In this document: in pieces, positions 33,361 to 45,952 of the stretch | Numbering within the stretch: position 1 is the stretch's first letter | Layout: each line of letters begins with the position of its first letter | From: Adineta steineri | Lineage: Eukaryota; Rotifera; Eurotatoria; Adinetida; Adinetidae | Length of the DNA stretch: 64,000 bases | NCBI GenBank assembly: GCA_905250115.1 | Contig: CAJNOI010000225.1 | Coordinates: 1,821-65,820, forward strand | Direction of reading: 5' to 3' | The notes under the pieces: generated by a model | Seen by the model: the letters and a program-made list of their open reading frames with translations, nothing else | What the model was told of the DNA's origin: nothing | Databases searched by the model: none | Program-made: the position numbers and the translations under genes

Positions 33361-34937
33361 TCCTTTGATGTTTCGATAACGGATACATGTATTCAAATGC
33401 ACTGATCAAGTGAAACCATTGGTAATCTAGTTTGTTAGATGATTTCATACAATAATATCTCTGTTTTTTCTAGCCTATACACAATGCATCTATAGTTTGT
33501 GTCATTCTACTGTTCATCAGTATAATTACTTTTCTTTACATTTACGGTTACGGCTAATGGAATATATATGTAAATAGAAATTTATACAAAGAGTTCCGAC
33601 AAAGATCTGTTAGTTACTTCTTTCATAATCGTTGAGGTCATATATGATATAGAAGTCTTGATTGTAATATATCTGTTTGTATTGTACAAAGGTAAACCAC
33701 TTATGATTTTTTGTAACATGGGAATGCAATTCCTGTGAAAGAACAATTAGATATGAAGATTTTATTTTCAAAAACTCTGATTTTCACAAGGACAAATTCG
33801 AGAATCAAAAGATTAATCGATGAGTGTCAGTGGAGTGTCTTGTATGAAAATATATTGTGGCTCATGTTAAATGGCTCTTATAAACTATTTAAAAAATAGA
33901 CTCACTAAAATTATTATATTCTTACTTTATTAATAAAATCGATGGATATTTGTCTTGTTTTAGTTCTTTCTATCAACAAATATCTACATAAAATAAAGTT
34001 TATATCAGACAGATTTTATATCAAAATAAATACTTGTCAACCTTAAATTATAATATCATCTATTATCTTTATAGCAATGCTAGAGATGAAATTTAATCTG
34101 TTCTCTTTCTCGTAGAGAAGAGTCTTGCAAATATAAATTGTCTGTCCGCAAGGTCAAAAAACCATTTTTCGAGGTATTTCAATGCGGGAAAGTCAAATGT
34201 GCCTCTCATGTGCTCAGACTACTGAATGAGGGTGAACTGTTAATTGGGAAAAGTGAACTGGACTGATAAAAACCGAGTCTTTGAGTTGAGATGAATGAAA
34301 CTCTATTGATTAATTCAGATAATTTATATGTAAAAAGAGACTGATAAAGACATACAAATCCCTTAATTACGTTATCATTACCATATCTTTTGATTGATAG
34401 CTATTTTTTTTAAAACTGATCAGCAGAGTACATACTTTTTCATATATATATATTTATGTTTATATATTAGCATAAGCATTAAATAATAGAAACAAAGAAA
34501 TTAATAAATAGATGCAAAATGAGATTACCGTTCAACAAGAAGTTAAGTCATCTTTTTGAAACAATTTAAATTTTTATGCACCAATCACGTTCTTTAATTT
34601 AACTTAAGTTTATCTTGAAATTGATATGTGTATATTTTAGTACGTTTTGCTCACAAAGGATGTGTGTGGGAGTGTGAGTTAAATTTAATATTCACACACA
34701 CCAATACTTATACCTTTGCAGTAACATGTCTTTTCACTTCATTTTGTCAATGGATATTCTTGCATCTCAAGGAATGAGTTGATCAATTTTCAATTGAACC
34801 TTGTATGAAATAGTCTAGTTTACTTAACTAAGATGACACAAATCACACTGATTTATTATGATTCTATTCAAGATTTATGACTGTTCAAATACAATACAAG
34901 AGAAACTAAGTTTGAATAAGTGAATTGCATGTTTACA
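33361..34937. other. AT-rich intergenic region
   Basis: Contains one telomere-like palindrome (34655-34716) and a TATATA run near 34444. No gene seen. Confidence 0.45.
34655..34716. repeat. Telomere-like palindrome
   Basis: AAAGGATGTGTGTGGGAGTG, loop AAATTTAATATTC, then ACACACACCAATACTTATACC. Confidence 0.7.
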
Positions 34938-37847
34938 TTAACATCTATCTGATTTATTTATATTAATTATAGTTTCATTATCGAATGATATTGATGTATT
35001 CAATTCAACCATAGATTTCAGTTGCTGGTGTAAATTTAGTGATCGAAGGGAACAATTTTGTAATGCATACCATCGACGCATATAATATGACATTTTATGA
35101 ATAGGACCAATAGCAAATTCTTCATTAATTTCATCAGTATAGTTATTATCTGGAAATATAATTGTGGTATTAACATCAAATGGTGAATCTCTTTCATAAG
35201 ACATTGGCATCTTAACAAAAGTAGAATCAAATTGTACATGAACCATTAGTTTATATTTAACATTATTCTGTTTCTGATATGAACTAACTAGATCATAACA
35301 TTTTGCTTGTGACCACATATTTTCAAATTTCTCTTCTTTCTGATTGTGTGATAGAGAGGAATTGATAAAACATGATTTTTTCCATTGTTGATAATATAAG
35401 CTTTGTTTGGCATATAGTATGTATACTGCTGCATTATTGATAAATGTTATATTAAAACATTGGCAAGGTGTAACTGGGATTGATGACGATAAATAATAAA
35501 ATATATCAATTGGACCTTGGAGTCTTTTTCGCAATTGTTTTTCAAATAAAAAATAAGATTCATTGACACAAGCTAATCTTCCTGTAACACAAACTGCAGC
35601 ACGTTGTCGTTTACTCTTCTTTTTCTCTTTGTTTATTAAATTTATTAATGGTGGAGGTTCATAACCAAGATTAAGTAGATCGTTAAGCCAAATATCTAAA
35701 TACTTTTCTTCTGCTGATTTCCAAAATCCTTGTTTTACAATATTATTTGCAAGAGAACGAATATTTTCGAAAAGAGATGTTGACGATGATTTCCATGAAG
35801 AAAGGAATCGAACAAATGCTGCACTTTCATAATACATCTGTTGTTCTTCTTTCATATCATTAAATAAACTATGAACATTTCTTTTCTGTTTAACAGTTGG
35901 TCCTGCAAAAACAAGTCTTCCACCAATATCCCACAGAAGTCGTTGAACCCAAAATCCACGCCAAATATCACAAACACGAAATGATGTTGTTACAGGAAGA
36001 AATAAACCCCAGAATGCTTCATAATAAGTGATTGTATTTTGTGTATTATATGGAGAAAAAGTAAATGGCTCTAAGGCGATCGGTGTTTGTTCACGATTGA
36101 ACTTAATATGACCAAGATTGAATGAATTTGTTAAACGATAAATAGCATCAACATCAGGATGGAGATCAGCTAGAAATTGTTGAATATATGCATGAATATG
36201 TTCATCATTTCGTTGTAATGAACTCCATCCATCTTCACTCACATTTTTTAATTGTTCAAGTGGAAAACCTCTTGGCCACATGTTTGGATGACCAAACGAT
36301 CCAGGGTTGCCAACTCTTATTTTTCAAATGGGGTTTATGAGAGTCAAAATGGGGTACATTTGGGGTACGTTCCTTTTCAGAAAGAGGAATAACTCTGGGG
36401 TACATCATTTTTCTACTGAAATGTTCGACTTAAGTGAGAAAACGATGAAGTAAAACTTCTTTTATAAAAAATGACGTAATATCTCACTATGTTTATAACT
36501 GGATTAGCTTTATTGTTCACTTTCTATCAAGAACAATGAACAGAATATTTATCAGTGCGACATTTTCTGAGAAATGATGCATATTTACGATTGTTTTATC
36601 ATTGTTTATCGAAGATGCAACGTCCTTTTGACTTTGATGATAAAAAGACATTTTTTTCTTTGATATTGATAGTTGGTTGGTCTCGAAAACAAGAAATTTC
36701 GTCACTAGTTGTTGCTTCTGAATCTTCAGAAGTTTCTATTTCATAAGTTTCTTCCAATTCCATATGAATATTACCATCAAATCAATTGAAAAGAAATCTA
36801 TATCTAGATTCATTTTGAAGGCAGCATATCTATATTAAATACCATACGAAAAAATACTGAAACTATGAGAAATGACAGAAGGAGAAAACTCAATAAAATG
36901 TATTTCATTGTTCGTAGTAAAAATAGTAGATAAAATTGAACAATCCAAGATGAAGTTGGACATTGAATAATATGGGTGTTAACATATATTGACCAGTTCT
37001 CCACCAATACACTTTATTATAGATATCTTTGTAAGACAGACAAAAATCTAGTGGAGAACATAGCTTATTTTTATTAGAAGATTTATAAATTGTACTAAAG
37101 ACTTAAAAGCTCGAATGGGGTACAAAATATGTACCTCATGAGGTACACAATTCTGTGAGGTACAAAACGGTGAAATGGGGCACTGTACCCCAAAATGGGG
37201 TACAGTTGGCAACCCTGAAACGATCCATATATATTTATGAAAGAAGAACGTTGTCCATGAAAGGCAATATTTGGTATAATGTTAGGAGAACTAATTTTTG
37301 GTAAATGTTTAATGAACTTATCTTCGATAAAGTTATCATCATCTGATTCAAAAATAAGTTTAGCTCCACATTGAATAGCTACAAGATATCCAATATTTTT
37401 TCGAGCATAAGAACCTTCAGGAAGAAATCGAACAATCCCATAATTTAATAATTTTTGATCTGATAAACTAAGATAAATAAGTTTTTGACGTAAACTAGGT
37501 CGGATACGAGAAAGCCAATCAATCGGAGTTTTTCTATCGGCAATAACAACCAACATCCAGTCGTCAAGTGTTAAGAAAAGTTCGACAGCTTTTGTTGGAT
37601 AAAATATCGTTGTAAGTACAATCCATTTCTTGCTCGTATTTTTACAAATTTGATTTTGTAATATTAAAGAAGTATTTTTATTCAATATCATATTATCGGA
37701 GATATTTTTCAATAAAAATTTATTAACATATAATACTGTTACAAGATATAATACAGACATTAAAATTACGATCAACTGAATGATTGAATTTTTGCCAGAT
37801 TTTATAATTGCTAAATTCCGAAGTAATGAAGATAAGCATGCACACAT
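34938..37847 (-). pseudogene. STELLO/DUF288-like glycosyltransferase gene split by a hAT insertion
   Basis: The 5' part (37847 down to 37218) encodes a type II membrane anchor near residues 20-45, WIVLTTIFYPTKAVELFLTL, a WMLVVIADRKTP segment, SYARKNIGYLVAIQCGA, and an acidic SDDDN motif of the metal-binding type. The 3' part (36301 down to 34938) continues with WPRGFPLEQL, FSPYNTQNT, FWGLFLPVTTSFRVCDIWRG and a separate C-terminal domain (VCVTGRLACVNESYF onward). This is the DUF288/STELLO layout. The two parts abut cleanly at an 8-bp target duplication around a 916-bp element. Read through the element, the protein stops after about 40 foreign residues. Both coding parts are otherwise open, so the insertion looks recent. 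The paralogue upstream (37974-40893) is intact, with a 126-bp gap between the genes. Confidence 0.8.
36302..37217. mobile_element. Non-autonomous hAT-type element, 916 bp
   Basis: The termini are CAGGGTTGCCAACT and, at the other end, AGTTGGCAACCCTG. They are flanked by the identical octamer AAACGATC (36294-36301 and 37218-37225). An 8-bp duplication with CAGGG-type termini is diagnostic of hAT. Subterminal GGGGTAC words are repeated many times at both ends, as expected for transposase-binding sites. There is no transposase ORF. Confidence 0.92.
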
Positions 37848-37973
37848 TAGTTATCTAAAAAGTAGAAAGAAGACAAAAAAAGAAAAGAGGTCAAAACATT
37901 TATGAATTTTTGTTCAAGTTCATATTTTAACAATGATTTATTTTCATGGACACAATCAATAACAAAATGCTAA

Positions 37974-40893
37974 TTAAACACATATAGGAATTGATTTATT
38001 GTTCAAAAATAATTCACAACTTTTTTTCATATTCGACACCATATATGAAGGCATTTGTTTCAAATATTCATGCACATATGCATAGTAAGCATCATTTTTT
38101 TCCGTTGCATCAACAGCTACAAATTCTGTATTATCATATCTTAATAAATGATCTTTGTTTAGTTCTGGTAATGATGTATCATTACAACCAATATGAAATG
38201 AACGACAACATCCAACACGAATATCTGTCTCTCGACCACGATTACTTCCAACACTGACTGCACCTCGTGTATCATTGTTCATAATAATACGATAATAGTT
38301 CGATTCAAATAATGATGCATATGTTGATAGGATGGTAAATTGACTATATCGTTGATTTTTGGAAAATTCTATAAAAGCGTCATCGAAACTGGATCCATTC
38401 CATGCTAATGATATGTAATTACGAAGATTCTGATATGTTTCCCATCGATACCACATTGGCATACGATTAGTCCACATAAAATCCAGAGTGTTGTCAAATT
38501 TTAAAGCCAACTTTGAATAAATAAAAAAGCATTTTACCAAAAACAAAAAAAAACTCTAGTCTCTCTAACTGATAGGATATCTATTTATACAAAAGTCTCT
38601 TTGTAGTCAAGAAAAATAAGTTTAACAGATGTATCTACAAGCATATATTTATTTCGTATAATCATCTCTTTATTTATGATCATTTTTCTTATCTTATGTG
38701 CTTTTTAAATGATTTGTTATCAATTTGAATATTACCTTATCTTCGTGATAATGATCTCCAGCCATTGGCTTTAACATGATACGTTTGTCATCGTTCGATG
38801 CAAAAATACTATAGAATGGATGCATAAATGAATAAAGCATTCCATCAGCATCGATCACGCCAATATAATCACTATTCGATAAATAATCCATATAAAATGT
38901 TGACCATTGTTGTCGATCGTAACCTTTAATATTACCTTTTGTTTTAGTAAATGCTGGTGAAGCTTCGTATTTGACAGAATAGTTATGCTCTTTTAAACAA
39001 TCTCCCAATATGTGATCTTCTCGTGATTCATCATCAAGAACAAATAAGACATCAATCGTATTTCTATCCGCAAACATGTTCACTGTTGGAATGTACCTAT
39101 TCAATAAGAGATATTTAGCCAATTTCCCCCTTAATTTCTAAGGCTGAAACATCGATTAAATGGATCTTAAAGTAATCTCTCACTAATAGTGTACGTATAT
39201 TGTACTGAAATTATTGATAAAAATTAACTCACCACTTATTCATCCTGTATAGATGGCCAGCAAATGTACGAACAACCAAAGTATATTTTAAAGGAATTTC
39301 AGGAAAAGTATATCCGATCAAATGTAATTCTTCAAGCCAAAGTTGAATAAGATGGACATCAATCAATTCTATATAACCATGTTGATAAAGACTAATAAAT
39401 AATTGTTTGACACGCCTTGTAAAACTCGTCTCAGTACTTGACCATTGAGTCAAATATTCAATGAGGTTATCGATTTTCCAATAAAATTCTTTCTCCAACT
39501 CGTGTTCGTTATGATCAACATGTTTCTTAATACTATAAGAGCCAGCAAACGCTGTTTGAAGACCCACATCCCACATTAATCTCTATCAACGATACAGAAT
39601 GAATTTCAACAAAACAGATTGAATTAATAATACTTTGTCTTACCTGCATAACATAACTGCGCCAAATATCAGATATTTGTTGAGAAACAGTAACTGGTAA
39701 TAATAGAGTCCACAAACTGGATCGAAGATGAAGAGTTGATTTTTTACTATATGGAGAAAATGTACGACGAGGAGCGATTAGTTTCACATCTTTGTTACGA
39801 TCATTTGAGATCTTTTGAAAACGTAACGGAAATCCAGGTACAACCGATTTGTAGACTGAATCTACATCAACTTGACATTCTGTAAGAGAGTGAATAATTC
39901 CAATGTTTTTTGTTGGCCAAAGACCACGTAGTGTTTGTGTCGAAATGATTTGATTCGATGAATCCTGCAACACAAACAAATTTATTATCTTATCGAGAAT
40001 GAGTAAAAACAAAAGTACACTGTTAAGGTCTTAGATGAAGATGAGAGCAACTATGATTTGAAGAAAAACAAAAATGAATCTAAATAACTTACATTGATTG
40101 ATTGAGATGGATATCCTCGTGGCCAAAGCTTCTTTGTGTTTGATACAAAAAATGAGTATGGATTAAACAATGTACTGTTATGATTTGGTACAGTTAACGC
40201 TTCTATTGTTTCATTTAGCGAAGTAGAAAATGTACTTTCATTAACAATCAGTTCGTTATCATTATCAAAATCCCATATCATTGTTGCTCCATGAAGAATT
40301 GCCCAAAGATAGCCTAGATTCTTCTGTACGATATGATGTTGCTTGGCATAGAGAAGAGAAGCTTTGTAAAATGGAGATATTTTTGCGAGTTCATTCTGAA
40401 TTGTGACATTCAGAAAGAATATATTTTCAGTAAGTTTGACATTATTCGGTCGATCTTTAACGACAATAACGACACACCATTTGGAAAGTCGTTTCGCTGT
40501 GTCAAGAACACTATTTGAAAAGTTGACAACAACAGCCCAATTATGTGTTCCACAGATTGATTTGTTCCTGAATTGTGGAGATGTTCGAGTGAGGAATTGT
40601 TGAATTTCTTGTTGCCATGTTTTGTTTTTTCGATTGTCATTATATTCATGATTAAATAATCTAATTTTTTTTCCAGAAAATAGGCGATAATCAGTTTTAG
40701 TGGATGTAGTGTTCGACGCTTGCACTTGTGTCGAAATAACAGAATTATCTATTCTTGGTCGAATTAAAGCATTTCCACTGAAAACCACAATCGTACTAGT
40801 TAATATCAGGAGATAAAGAACACGTATGCGTAGCTTTTTCTTCATACGTCTTGGAACGATATTTGAGAAACATAATTGTATTGTCGTAGTCAT
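37974..40893 (-). CDS. STELLO/DUF288-like glycosyltransferase
   Basis: Five exons on the minus strand, about 40093-40893, 39644-39964, 39233-39582, 38736-39096 and 37974-38510, all with GT-AG borders. The N-terminus has a membrane anchor (RVLYLLILTSTIVVFSG). The N-terminal domain carries NWAVVVNFS, KWCVVIVVKDRP, VQKNLGYLWAILHGA, an acidic WDFDNDNE and LWPRGYP. The middle has FSPYSKKST, LLLPVTVSQQISDIWRSYVMQ and WDVGLQTAFAG. The C-terminal part holds DVLFVLDDESREDH and SDYIGVIDADGMLYSF, a second acidic metal-type motif. Plant STELLO proteins are Golgi proteins that organise cellulose synthase; the animal role is not established. The gene lies head to tail with the interrupted paralogue. Rotifers use spliced-leader trans-splicing, so co-transcription is possible but unproven. 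Confidence 0.8.
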
Positions 40894-41067
40894 ATCACTA
40901 GAAGTAAACTAGATATAGAACTTAGAAGGATAGGATCGTGGGTGTTGATTCATATTTTATTTACCTCTAGGTACACACATATCATTGGATAGAGAAATGT
41001 TTGTTTTGTACCGAAAAGCAAAGATGGCTGCTCTATGATATACACGGTGATAATTAACACTATTCAA
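40894..41067. other. Upstream spacer of the STELLO-like gene
   Basis: Noncoding. No promoter motif that I trust. Confidence 0.4.
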
Positions 41068-41757
41068 CAGGGGTAACGCTATAATTTCGAGTCAGAAATA
41101 TGATGAATTTTATATCAAATGAAAGCCCGTGAAAAATGGAGTTTAATTATGCTAAATAGTAAGACTGCGAAGGGCTTTCGTGTATTGATTTATTAGAAGT
41201 TCGAATTTTTACTGACACGAAATATTGTAAGATCAGTTCATCAAAAAAATTTCGAGCTAAACAATATGCTGCAAAATAATCTTTTTCTTATTATTTAATG
41301 AATACAATCAATAATCAGTATGGCGACTATTAGCGTTCAATACTGAACGAAGTCGAGATGGATACGAACATAAAAGGGTTTTAAACTATTGGATATCTTC
41401 TTTCATGTCAGTCAAAACGTTTGCAATGTACTTTTTGAGTGTTTCTTCACGATATCGATTATTTCCAAATTCCGATAACTTTTTTTTTCAACTTCATTTT
41501 TGATTATTGTTTCAATATGTTCCGCCACGTTGAGCTCAGACGAATTCCCAGACCATATATCATTGTCCCAAAATTAAAAATGATTTTTAACGTTATTTTT
41601 AAAGAAAACTCCGTTGTTTTTTAAAGTTTGATGGACGAAAGTCCTTCAAAGTCTTACTATTTAGCATAATTAAACTCCATTTTTCACGAACTTTCATCTG
41701 ATATAAAATTCATCATACTTTCGGCTCGAAATCATAGCGCTATCCTCCTGGAATAAT
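41068..41757. mobile_element. Inverted-repeat element (~690 bp), class unknown
   Basis: The left end CAGGGGTAACGCTATAATTT and the right end (reverse complement) CAGGAGGATAGCGCTATGAT begin arms of about 110 bp. Both arms contain ATGATGAATTTTATATCA and GGAGTTTAATTATGCTAAAT. The centre carries no transposase. The flanks (CTATTCAA / GAATAATA) do not give a clear target duplication. Confidence 0.7.
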
Positions 41758-41774
41758 ATTATTTACCATTCTTT

Positions 41775-43250
41775 ATCTCTTAATGAAACAATATTATTAA
41801 AGATATAAAACAAAATCCCCACATCTGTTGAATTAATAATTTATTAATTGAAATTGGTCAGTTAGATGAATTATAATTAGAGTCAACTAATGAGCCATAA
41901 AATAGAATACTAAATTAAAAGTCTCCTAAACCTTTTGATTTTATAGTCTTGTTGAGAAATCAATCTAGAAATAATAAAGATGAAAACTGAACTATTGAGC
42001 AAGAGAAAAAAAGAAACATGAACTATAGAAGCTCCTTAATACATTTTCATGAATATTTAAGATGAGAAATGAACTTTTAAAATACAGCGTAGAACAAATC
42101 TTTTTCAATTGATCTATTTAATTATGAAGTATAGGTAGAATTCAATGCATATGTACAAACATTAGAGATAAGAAATAAACGTTTGAGATACAGAACAGAA
42201 AAAAACCTTTTTTATGCCTATTTATTTAATTACGAATATTTGACACGAGAAATAAACGTTTGAGCTAGAGAACACAAAAATCTCTTAAATCAATCTATTT
42301 AATTACGAAGTATAGGTAGAATTCAATGCATCTGTACGTACGTTAGAGATGAGAAAAAAACGTTTGAGCTACAGAATACAAAAAAAACAGGAAATCTCTT
42401 TTTTTCCATGAATTAATACTATTCTAGAAATTCTTTTGATTTTGATAGTTGCCATTACTTAATTAGAATTACAAGATTTCCTGCCGTATATTTTATTGAC
42501 GTTGTAAACAGTTGTTTACAAATACAATTCCCTTTTGTCTTGCAATTATTATTACAAGTTTTTTCTTTTTTTTATTAGAATAAGTTATATGATTAACTTA
42601 GATAAGTCTAACGACCACAATGGAGAACAATCCATTTTTTTGTATTCTTCAGCTCAAAGGTATATCTCTCGTCTCTAACGTTCGTACAGATGCGTTGTAT
42701 TCTACCTATACTTCGTAATTAAATAGATTGATTAAAAAAAAATTTGTGTTCTCTAGCTCAAACGTTTATTTCTCGTGTCAAATATTCATAAAAATACTTT
42801 TAAATGTATCTATAATTCGTAATTAAATAAAAAGGCTGAAAAAAAATTTTTTTTGTTCTGCATCTCAAATGTTTATTTCTTATCTCTAATGTTCGTACAT
42901 ATGCATTGAGTTCTACCCTTATACTTCGTAATTAAATAGATCAATTGAAAAAGATTTCTTCTATTCTGTAGCTCAAACGTTCGTGAAAATGTATGAAAGA
43001 GCTTCTATAGTTCATGTTTCTTTTTTTCTTTTGTTCAACAATTCAATTTTATCTCTGTTATTTCTAGATTGATTTTTCAACAAGACTGTTGAATCAAAAG
43101 GTTTGGAAGATTTTTAATTTAGTACTCTATTGTATGGCTCATTAGTTTACTCCAAATCTGATTCATATAACTTACTAACATCAATTAATAAGTTGTAAGC
43201 TCAACAGATATGCTGGTTTTATTTTATATCTCTGATAACATTTTTAAATT
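41775..43250. mobile_element. Large foldback element with tandem subrepeats in its arms
   Basis: Arms of about 620 bp (about 41775-42400 and 42635-43250) are inverted copies of each other around a 235-bp centre. Each arm contains three or four imperfect tandem units of about 80-125 bp built on AAACGTTTGAGCTACAGAA and TAATTACGAAGTATAGGTAG. The outer parts contain AATGAGCCATAAAATAGAAT and its inverse. Arms made of tandem subrepeats are typical of Foldback/Galileo-type elements. No protein is encoded. Confidence 0.75.
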
Positions 43251-43310
43251 AAAAGATACATTGAAAATGATATCGATATTTAAATTTATGAAACAAAAGA
43301 AAAGCGCGCT

Positions 43311-43330
43311 TAGAGGTGGTGGCTTAGCAT
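43311..43330. mobile_element. Solo terminus of the 204-bp MITE family
   Basis: TAGAGGTGGTGGCTTAGCAT is identical to the left end of the MITE at 32164, but no matching right end follows within several hundred bases. Probably a truncated copy. Confidence 0.65.
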
Positions 43331-45322
43331 TAGTGTAATACTGACACTTACTATCATTTTTTGCTTGTTTTTTAGATATATCAATTTAATCATAACTTTA
43401 GACTCTCTCTAATCGAGTTCTCTTTTCATTATCTCTAGTAGAAAATCGTATGCTCATGTGAGACCTAAATTATTATACTTCTATAAATATTTGAAGAGAA
43501 TATATATTTTACCAGCAGACTGGTAGTGTAAAAAAAATCTCATTGTAAGAAGTAGAGAGCGGATGTCATATAACACTTTACATATCGGTGATTAGTATCA
43601 AACTGAATAAGTTGTCATCAATAAAAAAAGAGAAAATGTTATTTTTTTGATTATGACCATAAAATTGTTTTTCAACTGTATTCTATTTTGTGCACGTTGA
43701 CGCTTGACGTATTAAAAAGAACTTTTAGTTACAGTCAAATGATATTTCATCGTGTTATACAGTTTATCTATATCTGTTCCTAAACAGAAATTGATTAAAT
43801 TCAAGCTTTACGAATTTATCGAAAGCAATAGCATATGGATACATATATTCTTATGAATAATTGTATAGATGAGTAAAATCAATAAAGGTCAACATTAACG
43901 GAGTTGTGTATTTTCACAGCAGCTGTATTCTAACCGAATGAAATATAAGTTCAATTATCAGAAGTACTACTACAATTTACAAGATGTGACGTAGATAATA
44001 ACAGTTTTATGCAAGCAGTACATATGATTCTATGCAAACCATATATTTTTGTTGTATTTTGTCTTTCTAGACAAGTACAAAAAAAAACTTATCTTTTAAA
44101 GAATATTCTTTTTAATGAAAAAAATTAATTCAGATGGATAAGCATTACTACGAGTAAAAAAATTATTACACTCAATAAATTAGTATTTTTTATATTAATT
44201 TACCATCCTGTTCTTTTCGACGAAAAACAAAATATCAAGCAATTCGTTGTAAGAGGATATAAAATGAATTTCATGTGAAATAATTGATTCGATTTGAATT
44301 AACAATCATAGCGATTGAATTTAATCGCAGATGGTAGTATTTGACTATTCCTTTAAATGATTGAAAATAAAAATCGTCTTTTTCAAAGTTATATTGTAAA
44401 TTGATGAAATGTTTGTTTTATAGTAGACAATCATTGCTGAACATGAATAAGTTTGTGTTGAATGAAGCAGCCTCACCAAAACGTCAAAAAGTTACTCGAA
44501 TAGGCGAATAATCACTATGTCGATTATGAGACAAATCATAAAGAAATCAGATTAGTACAGAAAATTTTTAGAAAGTATATAATATGAAAGACTGATGAAA
44601 ACAATGGATTTTAACTTTATTTTCATACTATTTGAAACAAAAAAAAATTCTTGACTAAGTTCAATAATGTTTATAGATTTACATTGTTTTTTTTTCAGTA
44701 GATTGGTTGGTGTAGGTATCCTTCTTCGCATTAAATAGATGTAGATGTATATTTATAGATTTGCAATAAAATGAAGATATTTCTTTTATCTTTTGTTTAC
44801 CTATTGTCATAGAAATTTGTTGAGACAATGTTTACTATGATAATAATGTATATGTCGATCATTCTAATCTACAAAGAAAATTTTTTTGAAGCAAAAGAAA
44901 AAAAGAGAAACACGTAATAGTTTTAATATGAGCAACGATGACGACAGGTGAGAAGATTTTATGCGATTATATAGATTTAATTGAAAATATATTTCTCATC
45001 GTACAAGATTATTCAAATATTTTTGATTATTTAGATCATCAAAATGCATTTATCTTTGATACTAATTCACAAGCAATATTTATCATTTAAATAGTTAATT
45101 CAATTTAGAACAAATCAAATGTAATGAAAATGAAATAATTCGTCATCATACTCTATGACTATCTTGTGTGTACAAAATATTGCATAGTTATTAAACCACA
45201 TGTACAATCTTAGATAAATTTTGTCTTATATTTTTACATTTTGTATTTATTATTATTAGAAAATTTGGTAAAAGTCATAAATAATGTTTTAAATTGAGTA
45301 ATTAAATTCCGGACCAATGATA
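43331..45322. other. AT-rich intergenic region before the gap
   Basis: No gene was identified. A 22-codon ORF at about 44441 (MNKFVLNEAASPKRQKVTRI) is too short to call, though it could be a leftover first exon. Confidence 0.4.
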
Positions 45323-45422
45323 NNNNNNNNNNNNNNNNNNNNNNNNNNNNNNNNNNNNNNNNNNNNNNNNNNNNNNNNNNNNNNNNNNNNNNNNNNNNNN
45401 NNNNNNNNNNNNNNNNNNNNNN
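45323..45422. other. Assembly gap, 100 Ns
   Basis: Exactly 100 N, the usual placeholder for a gap of unknown size. Order and orientation of the two sides depend on scaffolding. Confidence 0.98.
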
Positions 45423-45690
45423 ATTTTTACTTGTTCAATTAGCTACTAATTCTGAAATATCTCGACCATCTATTTCTTTATGGTATGAAAATTATGAATG
45501 TATTTTACCTAATATTGCTTAAATTACGACATCTTCTGCAAAATTTACTCCATTTATTTCCATTACTGATCGTATTTCTCTCAAATCTGTTATTACAACA
45601 TGATTAGCCAATCGAATTACTCCTGAATTACAAGATATATTAAGTCGTAGTTTCGAGCAAATTCAACAATTGAAATCTATAGATCTATCT
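45423..45690 (+). pseudogene. Decayed coding fragment
   Basis: One frame reads like protein (ISRPSISLWYENYECILPNI ... RITPELQDILSRSFEQI) but has two in-frame stop codons and no start. It is cut by the gap on its left and by the palindrome at 45700 on its right. The product is unknown. Confidence 0.45.
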
Positions 45691-45699
45691 ATCGACGAA

Positions 45700-45748
45700 T
45701 GTGGGTATGGGTGAGATATGCAATATACTCTCACCCACACCTACCCTT
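45700..45748. repeat. Telomere-like hexamer palindrome
   Basis: GTGGGTATGGGTGAGATATG, loop CAATATAC, then CTCACCCACACCTACCC. Confidence 0.8.
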
Positions 45749-45952
45749 GTACTTTTTCAAAGTTATATTATTCATAGATTTATACCTTCTTCAATAATAC
45801 TTTATATATATTTTTTAGTTTGAAATCTATGGACAAAAACATTTCATTATCATTATCAAGCAACTCGATATATTAATATGATAAAATTATTTTATTAGTA
45901 TGTGAGTATATATAGTATTGGTAATAGTTCATAGTAATACAGAATTAAAGAG

